DNA of 64,000 nucleotides, taken from contig JASANE010024711.1 in the NCBI GenBank assembly GCA_030248225.1, positions 1 to 64,000 of the forward strand, in the 5' to 3' direction. Under the pieces are notes generated by a model. It worked only from the letters and a program-made list of their open reading frames with translations, searched no databases and had not been told where the DNA came from. Below are positions 12,221-24,060 of this stretch, in pieces (the first letter of the stretch is position 1; the number at the start of each line of letters is the position of its first letter). The stretch comes from Trileptium ribeirensis. Taxonomy: Eukaryota > Nematoda > Enoplea > Enoplida > Thoracostomopsidae. The translations under genes were made by a program, and so were the position numbers.

Positions 12221-12749
12221 ATTCATAATCTGCGAACATGTGTGTTACTACAACCGATTGTCGCAAACGTATTAGCTAGTACCGAGAGAATGCGGAAGCT
12301 AAGCTCTTAGTTATCGTGAATAAATTTATTTAGTAATATAATTAAATATAAACCAATAATTTATTTTTACTCTGTTAACCATGACATAAAATGAAAATTT
12401 AATAATTGAAATATAAAGCTAGACAGAACAAAATGCGACGCACACGTGCCTATTGTTTCTCTTCCTGTATTTATTGTCTATAAAAGCTATACACGACAGC
12501 GCTTTTGGTATGTTAGTGCAAACATTTGAGTTTCCCCAATTGGGTTAAGACTGGGGGGCCTGAACGCCGGCTCTGTTCAAAGGTGCCATGAGGTAGTCTC
12601 ACTTTATATTTGGTGGCTCCAAAACCTGCTTTTTTATAATTAATTATGTGTACATCTTTGCTTGAAATTTGTTGAAAGTAGAATGTCATAACTAAATATT
12701 TCACGGAACCTGAATAGTAAAGTTTAGTTAACTCCAATTTCAAATTGAT

Positions 12750-15492
12750 ATGGCGTCGCTTTGGCAGTGGTATCGGCGTCTATGGAAATCTAATCCACTG
12801 CGTGTGCAAATGACTTGTTCAGGTATTCTTGTAGGAACCGGTGACGTCATTGTTGAATTTGTAATTGAACAAAAGTCGAGAAAATCATACAGTTTCCAAC
12901 GGACACTTCGATTTTGGATCGTGGGAACATTTTTAGTTGCGCCTGTTCTTAACCGTAAGTTTTTTCATTTCATAAATGTACGAATGACGCTTTTCTTTGT
13001 TCAGTATTCGAGCTGGTTTCTGTGACCAAGGGTAAACATAATCGGGTCTTATTGCTGAGGGTCGTGCTTTACTGTCGTGCAACAAACAAACGTCTTTCAA
13101 TCCTAGGACATTTGAAGCGGGATTGTATCCGGCAAAGATTTTGCTATCTCTCTTAAGTGAAAACTTTTTCTCGTTTTTACTGCCTATTTTTTCGCCCGTC
13201 TTCGTCTACTTTATGTTCTTTCCAATCCCGACGGCTATTAGCGGCACAACATAACCTATCCGACCCAACAACCAAATATTCATCTTGATTATGTTTAAAT
13301 CTCAACAAAATTAACAAAACATCGTTGTAATCTCCAATTGCTTCAAATTTACTCCTTGAAAGCTTATTGGAATCTGACATTCAGGGCCGCAAGCGCGGGG
13401 GAACGTGTGGACACAAGTCATCAAAATTCTCATGACGGCGGTCATATTAGTAAATTTTTAAAATTACGATAAGCAAATTAAGAAAAATGTGAACTGCTGT
13501 TCAAGATCAAATACACTGTCTGCAGTAATATCTACAGGTTGTCATCCATCATAGGCACATTGTTGTATGCCCGATGCCTCACCAAATTTATCTTGTCAGA
13601 AAATATTCAATGTAGTTTTACAGGTCCGGGTGTGGGTTTTGAAAAAATGAGCTTTCTTTCCAACAGGTGCATGAACTCGTTACCAAGGATTTTTTCGTGA
13701 TGTACTTACGGATTACCATGTATATAAACCTCCATTTTTATATTCATATATATTGAAGAAAAATTCATGTTAGTAGTTTCGTAAATATGTCCATGCAACC
13801 CAAAGTTCGTAGGAACACGTAATGCTTTGTCCCACATTATATATGTAGCTGTGCAATATGATACTCAGAAGTGAGAGAGGTGCCACCAAAACATTGGTGA
13901 GGCGTTTTCTTTTGTCGAAAAGCGAGCAGAGTCCGGCCCCAACCGCCACCTTGCTGCTCCTTTGATGTATATGATATATCTCAAAATATGTCATTGTCGT
14001 TCGATGTCAATTATCAAAGGGCGTAACTAATGACAGCATGGGGGGGGCTGTGCATCCGTGCAGTATCTGTGCCCCTGAGATACCATAGAAATGTGATATT
14101 TACGTTTACGTATGAAAAGCTCGTTTAATATGTGTTCCCTTGTACATTCAGTGCCCTCCGTGCAGATACTTCTGGCCACGCCTTGCTTCACATCCAACAG
14201 TAATGCATATACCTATTTTAATGGTTTTTTCCAATAATATGCTCGGTTATAATACGTAGTTATTTTTTGGCTTGCGAGCACCGAATCTTTATCAGAATAT
14301 ATAGATGCTTAGCGCTTCATAACACCTATCCAAACCTGTTTCTAATTATAATCATTGTTTTCCAAAAGTAACTAATATATATACAGTTCTTTTAAATATA
14401 GAAGTGTTTCGCAAAGATCTTTCGCTCAGACCGTAGATGTTTTTTCAACACCTACATGTCGGGTACACCATACACGTGGCGAACTTTATGTGTCAAGGAA
14501 AGCCCACGATATTCTTTCTAAAGCGGGGAATATTTGAGAACTAGTCTGAAAATTGGTCTTATAAACTACCGTTAGTGATGACGGCGGAAAATATATATAA
14601 ATTGTCCTAAACTTTGGTTAAATATATATTTGCTTTCCTTTTGTTTATCTTAGCTGTACTAGTATAATATCTTTCAAACTATACGAATTAGCCAACACCA
14701 CCATTAAGTTAAAGACTTTCACTGGCTTTATATGATGGACTTAACCTTAGTGTATGTACGTCATTCTTATTATAGACGATCACTATGTTTATGTAGTTGT
14801 CCAGTCCCTGTAGTAATTCACACGGCATTTGTTTTAAAATTACCGCTCTCCGTTTCAGTTAGCCTATATGCCGATTAGCTAGCTGTTTTATCACCCTAGC
14901 TAAAACTTTTAAAACGAAATTTTTGGGATCATGTCAAATTTGTCCTCTCTAGCGTATCACATTAAGTTTTTTTCAAGGGTGATCATACAAAGTTTAACCT
15001 TCTTATAAGCCCTAACCTAGCTCTAACGTTAATCCTAACTGTAAAGCTAGGCTTAGCCTGAATATTGAGCATCGGATTTCTGACTAAAGGTACTCATGTC
15101 AAATTTTCCCCAGGGAGCGTGGTTTTATAGTGGAAACTTGACATGACTCAATTTTTGTTTCAGGGTGGTATCGTTTCCTGCAAACTCGCGTTCACGTTGG
15201 TGGCAAATGGAATTGAAGCTTTGAGCCCACTAGTTCGTGTAGCTATTGATCAAACAATAATGCTTCCAAGTTTGATAGCAGCGGTATTGTTAAGCCTTCG
15301 GTGTATGGAAGGTATTCCTATTGTTATATCCTGGGGAAAATTAAACGAGAGCTGATGCCAATTTACGTTGCTGGACTACGATTTTGGCCAATAATCCAAC
15401 TAGTAAATTTCTATCTCATTCCGCTGAAATATCGAATTGTTGTCGCACAAACCGGAGCATTATTTTGGAATGTATATTTGTCTTGGAAATGA
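12750..15492 (+). pseudogene. Mpv17/PXMP2-family gene A (broken twin of gene C)
   Basis: Exon 1 is 12750..12954 (ATG, 205 nt, donor GTAAGT) and exon 2 is 15164..15492 (acceptor TTTCAG). The family is recognised by G-D-V-I near residue 32, the R-T-L-R-F-W block, D-Q-T-I-M-L-P-S, and W-P-I-I-Q-L-V-N-F ending in Y-L-S-W-K. Family members are small multi-pass proteins of mitochondrial inner or peroxisomal membranes. Compared with intact gene C in the other arm, exon 2 has a CGA-to-TGA stop at 15214..15216, one inserted base just after it and one base lost in the G run near 15333. A further change moves the stop to directly after L-S-W-K. Exon 1 also has three clusters of amino-acid changes, including loss of the family's A-Q after G-D-V-I. 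It is therefore a pseudogene, unless these are sequencing errors. Confidence 0.85.
13177..13380 (-). CDS. Small unknown ORF, 67 aa, antisense in intron of A
   Basis: A complete frame starts with M-S-D-S-N-K-L and is hydrophilic. It has a central hydrophobic L-L-I-L-L run, a G-S-D-R-L-C-C-A-A segment and a basic C-terminus. Composition looks protein-like. The mirror sequence in the right arm (about 28240..28437) has lost the ATG (ATA) and carries several indels, so only this copy is open. No family is recognised. It may be a fragment of a larger exon or of an old transposon protein. Real expression is doubtful. Confidence 0.3.
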   Translation of the reverse strand: MSDSNKLSRSKFEAIGDYNDVLLILLRFKHNQDEYLVVGSDRLCCAANSRRDWKEHKVDEDGRKNRQ

Positions 15493-15587
15493 ATATAACA
15501 ACGCAACGCAGCAACTGACATTAGGTGCGTATCAGTACACCCTGACGTTGTTGGTGGGCACATCTTTCGTTCACTAGACAAAAAGAA

Positions 15588-15593
15588 AATAAA
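15588..15593 (+). promoter_or_regulatory. Poly(A) signal AATAAA after gene A
   Basis: AATAAA lies about 95 nt beyond the stop of exon 2 and is conserved at the mirror position after gene C. Confidence 0.5.
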
Positions 15594-15599
15594 ACGGAA

Positions 15600-17610
15600 T
15601 ACTCTTTACTTTTGAATTGGCATTGCGATGGATATTGGTGGAAACCGAAAATGTGGTCGTCAATTGTAACTTAAAGTATATACATGGGCTCTCTGCTTCA
15701 CCCTGAAAAAATATATTCTTCAGACAATTGTATGTCGGAACAAAATTAGCCGTAAGTGAAACCGTAGGAAAAAAGGCAGTGCTTGCTTTGTTAAAGCCGA
15801 AAATATTTGCATTATTCATGTAATTTTTTGTAGCAACAGTATAAAAAATTTATGCCGGAATCAAAGCACAATCTTATCGGCAATTAGTTCAATTAAATCG
15901 AAAAATGTAAAAGAAAAGCAATAGTTAATCACGCTTTACAACCCGGGTACATCTATTGCTAAAATGTATGAGTACAAAACTTTACCACAATGGTCTATGC
16001 TATGTGCAGACGGGAGTCGGGATCAAAACGGTAAAATTCCTACCTGACTCTGGACACTAAAATTTTAACAGCACTTGAACGCCACACAAACCTGTAATTT
16101 CAAGTCTGCTATGGTCGGTAGAATCGCGCTTACGTGCTGTAATTTAGTCTTTAACGCTGTCAATAACGCGCCACTCGACTATTCTACTCTAAAATAAGTT
16201 CGTATTTATACAGAACTTATGGTGAACGCCATTTTCGTATTAAATTTTTTTAATTTTTCGTATTACGAACAGGTTCAAGGTGCGAACAGTGGACATCTGC
16301 AAATTCCTTGCATGTATACTGAGTTTTATAATCTCTACATTATAGCTTTTGCAGGAAACTTGCACATCACGGGAAACACATGAAAATTTATTTTTCATTA
16401 CTAAATAAAGTTTTATTTACGCAAGATAGATGAGCATCTTTTTGCTTGGTTGTCGCATTAATGTATAGTTTTGTTACAATATCACAATATTATCAGGAAC
16501 CGACTGGCCAAATCAAAGCATCAGTTGAATGCAGGTGATTTTTAGCTGTTTGACCTAAATCAGGACTCTAACCAAAAACATTTGCACAGCCTTCAGACTG
16601 GTGCCAAGATATAGTGAAATTTTTTGAATATGTTTAGCTGCACTTGCAACAAAGTATGTGATGAAAAAATAATCAAGGTGTTATCTCTTATTTGGCCAAC
16701 CGATTTCACGACAGAATTTTGATTATTAAATTTTGGAAACTGGTTTTTGCAGATATAATATGTAGCAAGGTTGACAAGAATTTGTAGTTTATGACACGTA
16801 ATGCATACCCCTACAGGTATGATTGAAGATTACAATTTATTGTACAATAGAGCTTGTACACTTGTGAAATATGTACTGCTTTAAAATCAGTGTTTATCAG
16901 TTTTAGGTGGTATATATGCAGCTGTTTTCCTCAGTCAAGCTGAGGGGTGTAACTGTATTATCATCAGATTGCGGTTAAATTCAATTGCTCTTACACGTCG
17001 TGCGCTATGTTTGAAGCAAAATTATCTTACTTCTATAAGGCTTTTTTATAACCACGACGTTGTAAATATCTTGTAGAAGCATGGGAGAACAACAGCGGGC
17101 ATAGACCATCGCATCACAGTTTTTAAGACTGGTCGATATGCCGATTTTCATTTCTGTAATTGGACATGTAGGTTTCCAGTTTTTGGTTTTTTTGGTTTGA
17201 AAAGTGTTATATAAAAAATCTATTCTATGTATTGCTGCCCACTACGTTTTCAGATAGATCTACAAGGTTGTGTACAAAACTAGAATTTTCCCGGTGGTGA
17301 TAAAAATTTGCTTCAGAACCTTTATAGCTTTAACTAAGTGTGGTTTGAAAATTTGTAACAAGGCAGATTTTTAAAAGATAATTGCCGATAAAATCGTCGG
17401 TATAATCTGGAATATCTTCACTATTCGTTCAAAAGCAATTTAAAACGCTGAATCAGATTAGGTTACTTTTTATCTATTTGTGCCATGCAGCTTGCTCTAT
17501 AGATAAATACTATGATTAATGTAAACAATTATGTTAAAATTATTTTACCATCGGCGTGCCAACATCATTTAGCCGAGCGATGTCTAATTTTTGGTTAACC
17601 CTTTTGTGCT
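15600..17610. other. No gene seen
   Basis: This AT-rich stretch is mirrored at 24060..26040. Short open frames exist, but none has convincing splice sites or protein-like composition. Confidence 0.5.
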
Positions 17611-18108
17611 TAAATTAATTTGCCGATCGTGCAATATTTGACAATCTCAAAAGCGTCACCAAGGACTGCAGCCGGAATTAATTTGCCCATGGGGAAATAT
17701 TTGACAATTTTGAGCTGGCACTATAGGACCGTAGCCCAATTAATTTGTCCGTGGTGAAATATTTGACAATTTTGAGCTGGCACCAAGGACTGTGGCCCGA
17801 ATTAACTTGTCCGTGGTAAAGTATTTGACAACCTCAAACCGGCACCAAGAACTACAGCCCGAATTAATTTGCCTATGGTGAAATATTTGACAATTTCGAG
17901 CCAACACCCAGGACTGCAGCCTGAATTAATTTGCCGATGGTGAAACATTTGACAATTTCGACCTGGCACTAAGGACTGTAGCCCGAATTAACTTGCCCAT
18001 GGTGAAATATTTTACAATCTCGATCCGCCACGAAGGACTGCAGCCCGAATTAATTGCCCATGGTGAAATATTTGACAATCTCTGGCCGGCACCAACAACT
18101 GCAGGCCC
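17611..18108. repeat. Minisatellite, ~62-bp unit, eight copies
   Basis: Units read approximately 'gaattaatttgccca', then 'tggtgaaatatttgacaat', then 'ggcaccaaggactgcagcc'. Starts lie near 17611, 17674, 17738, 17800, 17862, 17925, 17988 and 18049. Units differ by substitutions, so the array is old. The mirror array at about 23565..24060 keeps the same unit order and number. Confidence 0.85.
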
Positions 18109-19069
18109 AATCATACAATTGTGAGCGGTGCACGCTGCGCTTATACGCACTGATGCAAAAACGACGGACACGAAAGGGTTAATATTAACAGAGGCTGTGT
18201 TAAAAAAACTGCGCGACGACAGCAAGTTTGTTTACTTTTGTTGTAAAATGTACATAATTATTTTGTGTTTACTTGCCAACTGGAAAATGTTAATAATCAA
18301 AATAGATCTCTTCGCTTACAGATTGTAATCAGTGTTTTTTATAAACCCAAGAATCATTTTTTCTTGTAGCTCAATTAAATTTGTACAATATGTCTCCAAG
18401 TGTTTTTGTCAACGTATATTCCTTCGAGAATGAACTGTATAGATTTCGTTCAAACAAAGTGGCTCTATTAGCTATGTCAATTTTTTGGGGCGTTCCCTGT
18501 TGTGTAAATCTACGTTGGTTTCAAATTTAGAAAAATTCTGTTTGTATGTATTAGCTGATCGTGAAACAAATTAGCGGATGGTATTGAATTACCCGCAACA
18601 GCTTACTAAATTTCAAAATGAAACTCAGTACTCATACACCGGTTTTGTGTTATAAATTTGCGAATTTGGTCTCACATTGACTAACGTTGTATGAAACGGT
18701 TCATTCAAATTATGGGGTTACATTAAATATTTGTCGCAATAAAATGTCAATAATTTAAGTAATTAAATACATTTAGGATCATCTGAGAATCGATTAGGAA
18801 ATTTTATATCTAAAAGATCATAATGCGGCGTTCATGTTATGATGTCCCCGCTGTTTGAAACTTTTGTCGCTTTGTATTCGCGACCCTACAGTCAAAGTAA
18901 AAACATACTGTAAATATATTGCGAGGATGTACGATACACCCCTAGCTACTATATTTTTTCTTTAGCTACCAATTTGGTGCGAATTAACTGTAACAGACAG
19001 TGTTTGTAGCTAATGCGGTTTATTCTGTAAACTGTGCTATGTAATTTTTTATATTGTCAAAATTTGTAT
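18109..19069. other. No gene seen up to the left-arm edge
   Basis: This AT-rich stretch is mirrored at 22580..23564. A 66-aa open frame at 18128..18328 is the same DNA as the one at 23331..23531 in the mirror and has no recognisable features. Confidence 0.45.
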
Positions 19070-19318
19070 ATAGGCCATAGGAACGTTGATCAAATAATGC
19101 CGCAGCCTCATGAAGACACGGTGTGCTTGACACTGACCAGAAGAGGCAATACCCCTAGCGAACTACCGTTGAAAATATTTATGAAAAACATAAGTGTTTC
19201 TAAGACACCCTATTGTTGACAGTGTGCCTAACACTGTGTGGTGTACACAGATTCCAACCGTTGGGGGCATTATAACGTGAACGCATAAGATAATTCTACA
19301 TTCCTCTTTCAATTTTAG

Positions 19319-19440
19319 CTATGAAATATAAGGAATTGAAGCATAAGTTTCGTTTTATGGAATTTGTTGTTAGTCGGCCCCGCAAAGTTTTACCAATAGT
19401 CTATAAAAAATTTGCAGAAGAGGATGCTACTCGATTATAA
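19319..19440 (+). CDS. Possible terminal exon of an unknown gene
   Basis: A pyrimidine-rich tract and TTTTAG precede an open frame M-K-Y-K-E-L-K-H-K-F-R-F. It continues through S-R-P-R-K-V-L-P-I-V-Y-K-K-F to a TAA at 19438..19440. A second open stretch, 19072..19219, lies directly upstream behind a possible TATAG acceptor and also reads protein-like (Q-I-M-P-Q-P-H-E-D, C-L-T-L-T-R-R). If both belong to one gene, its 5' part is missing because the left arm begins at 19069. No family is recognised. Confidence 0.35.
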
Positions 19441-19739
19441 TTATCACTCATGTAGTTTTCCTTATTCGATGACGTGCTGGTTTTCCAGCTTCCCCCGCGA
19501 TACATTGCAGTGGCTTATGCTCAAGTTTCTCTAGTGAGTTTCCAGCTATTTTGTCGCAAATAAGTAGTTTAGAGCAGAGATAAGAGTCACTGTTCATTGC
19601 TATTTCTGCTCTAATCACATTGGTCGTTTGTAATTGCAAGCAAATAGTTGACACCCCACGACAGAACCTTGAAGAACATCAGCGATCCTTAGCGTAGGGC
19701 GTAGTCAAAAACCGACCACATCATCGCATAAGGCAAATC

Positions 19740-20000
19740 GCATGAAGATACATGCTCATAAAAGGTCCCCTGAGAGCCGGGACTCCCCTCTTCGGCGCGG
19801 TTCAACACTCCTACCCTGATAGCGGTTTGACTTCCACCCCTGGTGACACTGCATGTATCGAACTCATAGGCGCCGAAGGCGCCGGACCCTTTCCCCTCAC
19901 AGGCGACCAGCTACACCCGCTGGTCGGGCGAAGACCGACCCTCTAATGCCCCAGCTACCTTCCTAATCCATCAAACCTTGAGCGTGTATGTACAATGAGT
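19740..20000. repeat. GC-rich short dispersed repeat (spacer copy)
   Basis: A GC-rich block with CCCCTGAGAGCCGGGAC and a terminal CTTGAGCGTGTATGTAC belongs with the similar blocks at 250, 3330, 10970 and 12190. Its presence in the unique spacer shows the family is spread beyond the arms. Confidence 0.5.
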
Positions 20001-20639
20001 ATAATAGAGTGTCATACACTTCTACAATATTTTTCAATCTTGAATCCGACTTTTAACAATACTGAATAGGTATATGACGACAGCGTTACATATTTTCAGC
20101 ACCGATGTGTAGTTTAGTTAATATTTTGCTATATATAAAGGTTGCAATGTTGCTTATTAATTATAATGCGGTTCACTTTTTTGATCATTCCACAGATTCT
20201 TGATGATGGACTCACTGTTTGATCTCCAGCTTGTATCGCAAAGCCTTGGATTGACCAAGTTTGCACGTGTCTGCCAGAATTATAGTGCAATATTGCATTG
20301 ATCGTGGATTTTTATCAAATTTTTACACTGTCTTTTCAACAAATGTAAATCTAAAACTCAACAATTTTGTTATTAAATGCAGAGGCACAACAGCATAACG
20401 AAAATCATTTGAGAATCACACAAACAAGTACTGACCCTTTGTAGTATTTTCACAGCTTTGTCAGTTTAGAATTTAAACTTATACAAAAAGGAGGATTAGA
20501 TCGCGTCATATGATCTATGTTCCTAGATAGATGGGATCTTTCTTAGAATCCCTTCGCAGTACGCAATTGGTCAATGTCGAAGATACAGCGGAAAATTCGC
20601 TATCGTTCGGCTCAGCTCGACAAGCTAAGTTAAAAAATA

Positions 20640-20880
20640 TTTAGGTTAATTTTATTGCAATTTTTTTTCGAGTTTTGGGGTTCCCAATGTAACGTATTGA
20701 TGCCCAAAATTTTTGAAAAAATGTATATAAATGTATAATTTTATATATCATTCGAACCGCATTGTCGAGACGTGTCGAATGGTAGTAAAATCATCGCGAA
20801 CGGTTCATGAGTTACACAGACTTAAACTTTAAGTTACCTGTTCATGAATTAGATTTAGGATTTCACATTAATGTCAGTAA
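20640..20880. repeat. Diverged relative of the arm repeat pair
   Basis: The words 'cattcgaaccgcattgtcga' and 'cgaacggttcatgagttacacagac' parallel the 'attgcggttcgaatgag' and 'cgttatcgagatccaggtgcgacagac' landmarks of the ~780-bp units at 6622..8185. The rest is too diverged to align by eye. Confidence 0.4.
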
Positions 20881-21370
20881 CTCCTTATTGAACCAATTCT
20901 AGGAAACATCCGATATATGTTTAACAGTGTTTAATATGTACATATATATTTATGTGTTGATTTATTCAGCGCTAGTCGCTTTTCAGTTATGCATTCAGTT
21001 TGTAATGCCCACAAAATTTTATATTCCAGTAAGTTGTAGCATAAACCAGTCGGCAGCCGCACCCTCAACGATTTGAAAGCACGGTTTTGTTGTGTTACTC
21101 GTTCAAACTCGTGGTATAGCACTCGTATGAACTCGTCACAACCATTCTTACAAATCTTTGAACATACGCTGATTATGCTACAGCTATTTCTTGTCATCTA
21201 AGTATATGGCTGCAGGCTGTACTTGGCTAACGAAGGTAGTTTTTAATGTTAAAAATATTCTTGATTTTCATATTGAAATTATTCTATTATTCGTAAAGCG
21301 CTATCGTATATATACCAACTAATTTTATACCTGTGATAAAATATTTCATTAAAACTTATACATTTGATCA

Positions 21371-22579
21371 ATGGCATCTCTATGGACTCGATACAAATTT
21401 GTAATGACGAAACATCCTATGAAAACTCAAATGGTAACGTCTGGTATTCTCGTTGCAGCGGGCGATGTAATTACTCAGTTGTACGTTGAGAAACAAACGC
21501 ACTACCCATACAGTCCACTGCGAACAGCGCGGTTCTGGCTTGTTGGCACATTCCTGATAGCACCAGTTATGAATAGTAAGCTTTCGGGTGTTTTCTACAA
21601 TTCCTGCAAGCACAAGGCTAAGAAGTCTAATCCTTAGACTAACCTTATGTTAGTGTTACGATTATGCTTAGTCTTAAATAGGGTTTTAGTCGAGTTAGGA
21701 CCAGGCTGGTGCAGTATTCTAAGAAAAGCTTTCATGCTTTAGCTAACGCTCGCTGTGTTTGCTTACGAATTTCTAGTGACCTTACACAAAATTAAACGAA
21801 TAATCAAGTGTATATATTGTTTGTTGTTAGATTCGATCAAAACATAGAAAAGTTAGAAAGTTGTATAATGAACAATTGCCGTTATAGAAGTTGAAAATCC
21901 GATGCCGTCGTAGACTTGAATATTAACGATGACCTGGCAAATGTATTCAACTTCAAAGACAGAAGGCAAAGGTGATTTGTGTCTCAGTGTTACGACGTTG
22001 CAGACTGTATTTGGTTTATCAATATATGGTCACAGTCAATGGCAAAAGCCGGTGGCAAATATTATTTGGTTTATCACGTGTAAGGTTAAATGTAAAAATT
22101 GTTTATTTTCGAATAAACATGTAATATTCTAATATTACCGAAAGAGGTTTACATGGTGATGCGAAATTTCATTCCTAATCAATCAAACAATTGCCAACGC
22201 TTGAAAACGAACGAGTCTTCGAATGCAATTACAGTTTCCAGTTAAGGATGGTTTACTTACGCTTATGAAATAAAATTCAATAATTTGCCCAGAAAGTTGT
22301 AAAATTCTTTGCAGCAGAGCCAGGTGAACATTTCAGGATGGTATTGCCTCCTAGATACACGGATACATCTGGGAAAAGGCTGGCAACGCCACTTCACGCC
22401 ATGTGTTCGTGTAGCCATCGATCAATCGATAATGTGTCCGTCGATGTTAGGCGCTATTCTACTCTCGCTACGATGTCTTGAGGGACGCTCGATTCAAGAA
22501 TCTTGGCAAAAAATGAATCGTGATCTCATACCCATTTATTTAACAGCGCTACGAATTTGGCCGCTATGTTTGGCCTTTG
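21371..22579 (+). pseudogene. Mpv17/PXMP2-family gene B, cut off at the right arm
   Basis: Exon 1 is 21371..21575 (205 nt, donor GTAAGC). It has M-V-T-S-G-I-L-V-A-A-G-D-V-I-T-Q and L-R-T-A-R-F-W-L-V-G-T-F. Exon 2 starts at 22337 (TTTCAG acceptor) with R-W-Y and continues through V-R-V-A-I-D-Q-S, L-R-C-L-E-G and L-R-I-W-P-L-C. It then departs from the family near 22570..22580, exactly where the right arm begins. The expected Q-x-x-N-F-x-x-(V/I)-P segment and the terminal W-N-x-Y-L-S-W are absent; the frame instead reads palindrome sequence to a stop at 22660..22662. The intron phase is the same as in the three relatives. Either the gene was broken when the inverted duplication formed, or the assembly switches here. 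Confidence 0.8.
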
Positions 22580-23564
22580 ATACAAATTTTGACAATATAA
22601 AAAATTACATAGCACAGTTTACAATAAATGCATTAGCTACAAACACTGTCTGTTACAGTTAATTCGCACCAAATTGGTAGCTAAAGAAAAAATATAGTAG
22701 CTAGGGGTGTATCGTACATCCTCGCAATATATTTACAGTATGTTTTTACTTTGACTGTAGGGTCGCGAATACAAAGCGACAAAAGTTTCAAACAGCGGGG
22801 ACATCATAACATGAACGCCGCATTATGATCTTTTAGATATAAAATTTCCTAATCGATTCTCAGATGATCTTAAATGTATTTAATTACTTAAATTATTGAC
22901 ATTTTATTGCGACAAATATTTAATGTAACCCCATAATTTGAATGAACCGTTTCATACAACGTTAGTCAATGTGAGACCAAATTCGCAAATTTATAACACA
23001 AAACCGGTGTATGAGTACTGAGTTTCATTTTGAAATTTAAAGTAAGCTGTTGCGGGTAATTCAATACCATCCGCTAATTTGTTTCACGATCAGGCTAAAT
23101 ACATACAAACAGAATTTTTCTAAATTTGAAACCAACGTAAGATTTACACAACAGGGAACGCCCCAAAAAAATTGACATAGCCTAATAGGAGCCACTTTGT
23201 TTGAACGAAAATCTATACAGTTCATTCTCGAAGGAATACTACGCTTGACAAAAACACTTGGAGACATATTGTACAAATTTAATCTGAGCTACAAGAAAAA
23301 ATGATTCTTGGCGTTTATAAAAAACACTGATTACAATCTGTAAGCGAAGAGATCTATTTTGATTATTAACATTTTCCAGTTGGCAAGTAAACACAAAATA
23401 ATTATGTACATTTTACAACAAAAGTAAACAAACTTGCTGTCGTCGCGCAGTTTTTTTAACACAGCCTCTGTTAATATTAACCCTTTCGTGTCCGTCGTTT
23501 TTGCATCAGTGCGTATAAGCGCAGCGTGCACCGCTCACAATTGTATGATTGGGCCTGCAGTTGT
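22580..23564. other. No gene seen (mirror of 18109..19069)
   Basis: AT-rich right-arm sequence next to the junction. No exon was recognised beyond the read-through tail of gene B. Confidence 0.45.
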
Positions 23565-24060
23565 TGGTGCCGGCCAGAGATTGTCAAACATTCCATGCAT
23601 GGGCAATTAATTCGGGCTGCAGTCCTTCGTGGCGGATCGAGATTGTAAAATATTTCACCATGGGCAAGTTAATTCGGGCTACAGTCCTTAGTGCCAGGTC
23701 GAAATTGTCAAATGTTTCACCATCGGCAAATTAATTCAGGCTGCAGTCTTGGGTGTTGGCTCGAAATTGTCAAATATTTCACCATAGGCAAATTAATTCG
23801 GGCTGTAGTTCTTGGTGCCGGTTTGAGGTTGTCAAATACTTTACCACGGACAAGTTAATTCGGGCCACAGTCCTTGGTGCCAGCTCAAAATTGTCAAATA
23901 TTTCACCACGGACAAATTAATTCGGGCTACGGTCCTTAGTGCCAGCTCAAAATTGTCAAATATTTCACCATGGGCAAATTAATTCCGGCTGCAGTCCTTG
24001 GTGACGCTTTGAGATTGTCAAATATTGCACGATCGGCAAATTAATTTAAGCACAAAAGGG
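23565..24060. repeat. Minisatellite, mirror copy
   Basis: This is the reverse complement of the eight-unit ~62-bp array at 17611..18108, with the same unit order and a few substitutions per unit. Unit number has not changed since the arms separated, which argues for recent duplication, gene conversion or allelic copies. Confidence 0.85.

Larger units (their letters stand above)
1..19069. repeat. Left arm of giant inverted repeat
   Basis: The reverse complement of this stretch recurs at about 22580..41231. The first bases of the window match the sequence ending at 41231. The inner edge near 19069 matches 22580 through a shared AT-rich stretch. All internal landmarks recur in mirror order: minisatellite, Mpv17-family exons, long-TIR element, ~780-bp repeat pair, piggyBac relic and 56-bp array. 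The arms differ by scattered substitutions and by indels, including a ~265-nt block at 1112..1376 that is present only here. The left edge may lie outside the window. The match is seen directly; whether it is biological or an assembly product is not decided by the sequence. Confidence 0.95.
19070..22579. other. Unique spacer at the centre of the palindrome
   Basis: About 3.5 kb lies between the two arms and is not itself palindromic. It contains a possible terminal exon near its left edge, a GC-rich dispersed repeat (19750..19960), a stretch resembling the repeat pair of the arms (20650..20830) and the 5' part of an Mpv17-family gene that runs into the right arm. A coding exon ends exactly at the right junction, so that junction is a breakpoint of some kind, either evolutionary or from assembly. 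Confidence 0.85.

Noticed and set aside
17611..18108. CRISPR array
   Set aside because: The ~62-bp units are continuous degenerate repeats without unique spacers, and the DNA is clearly animal.
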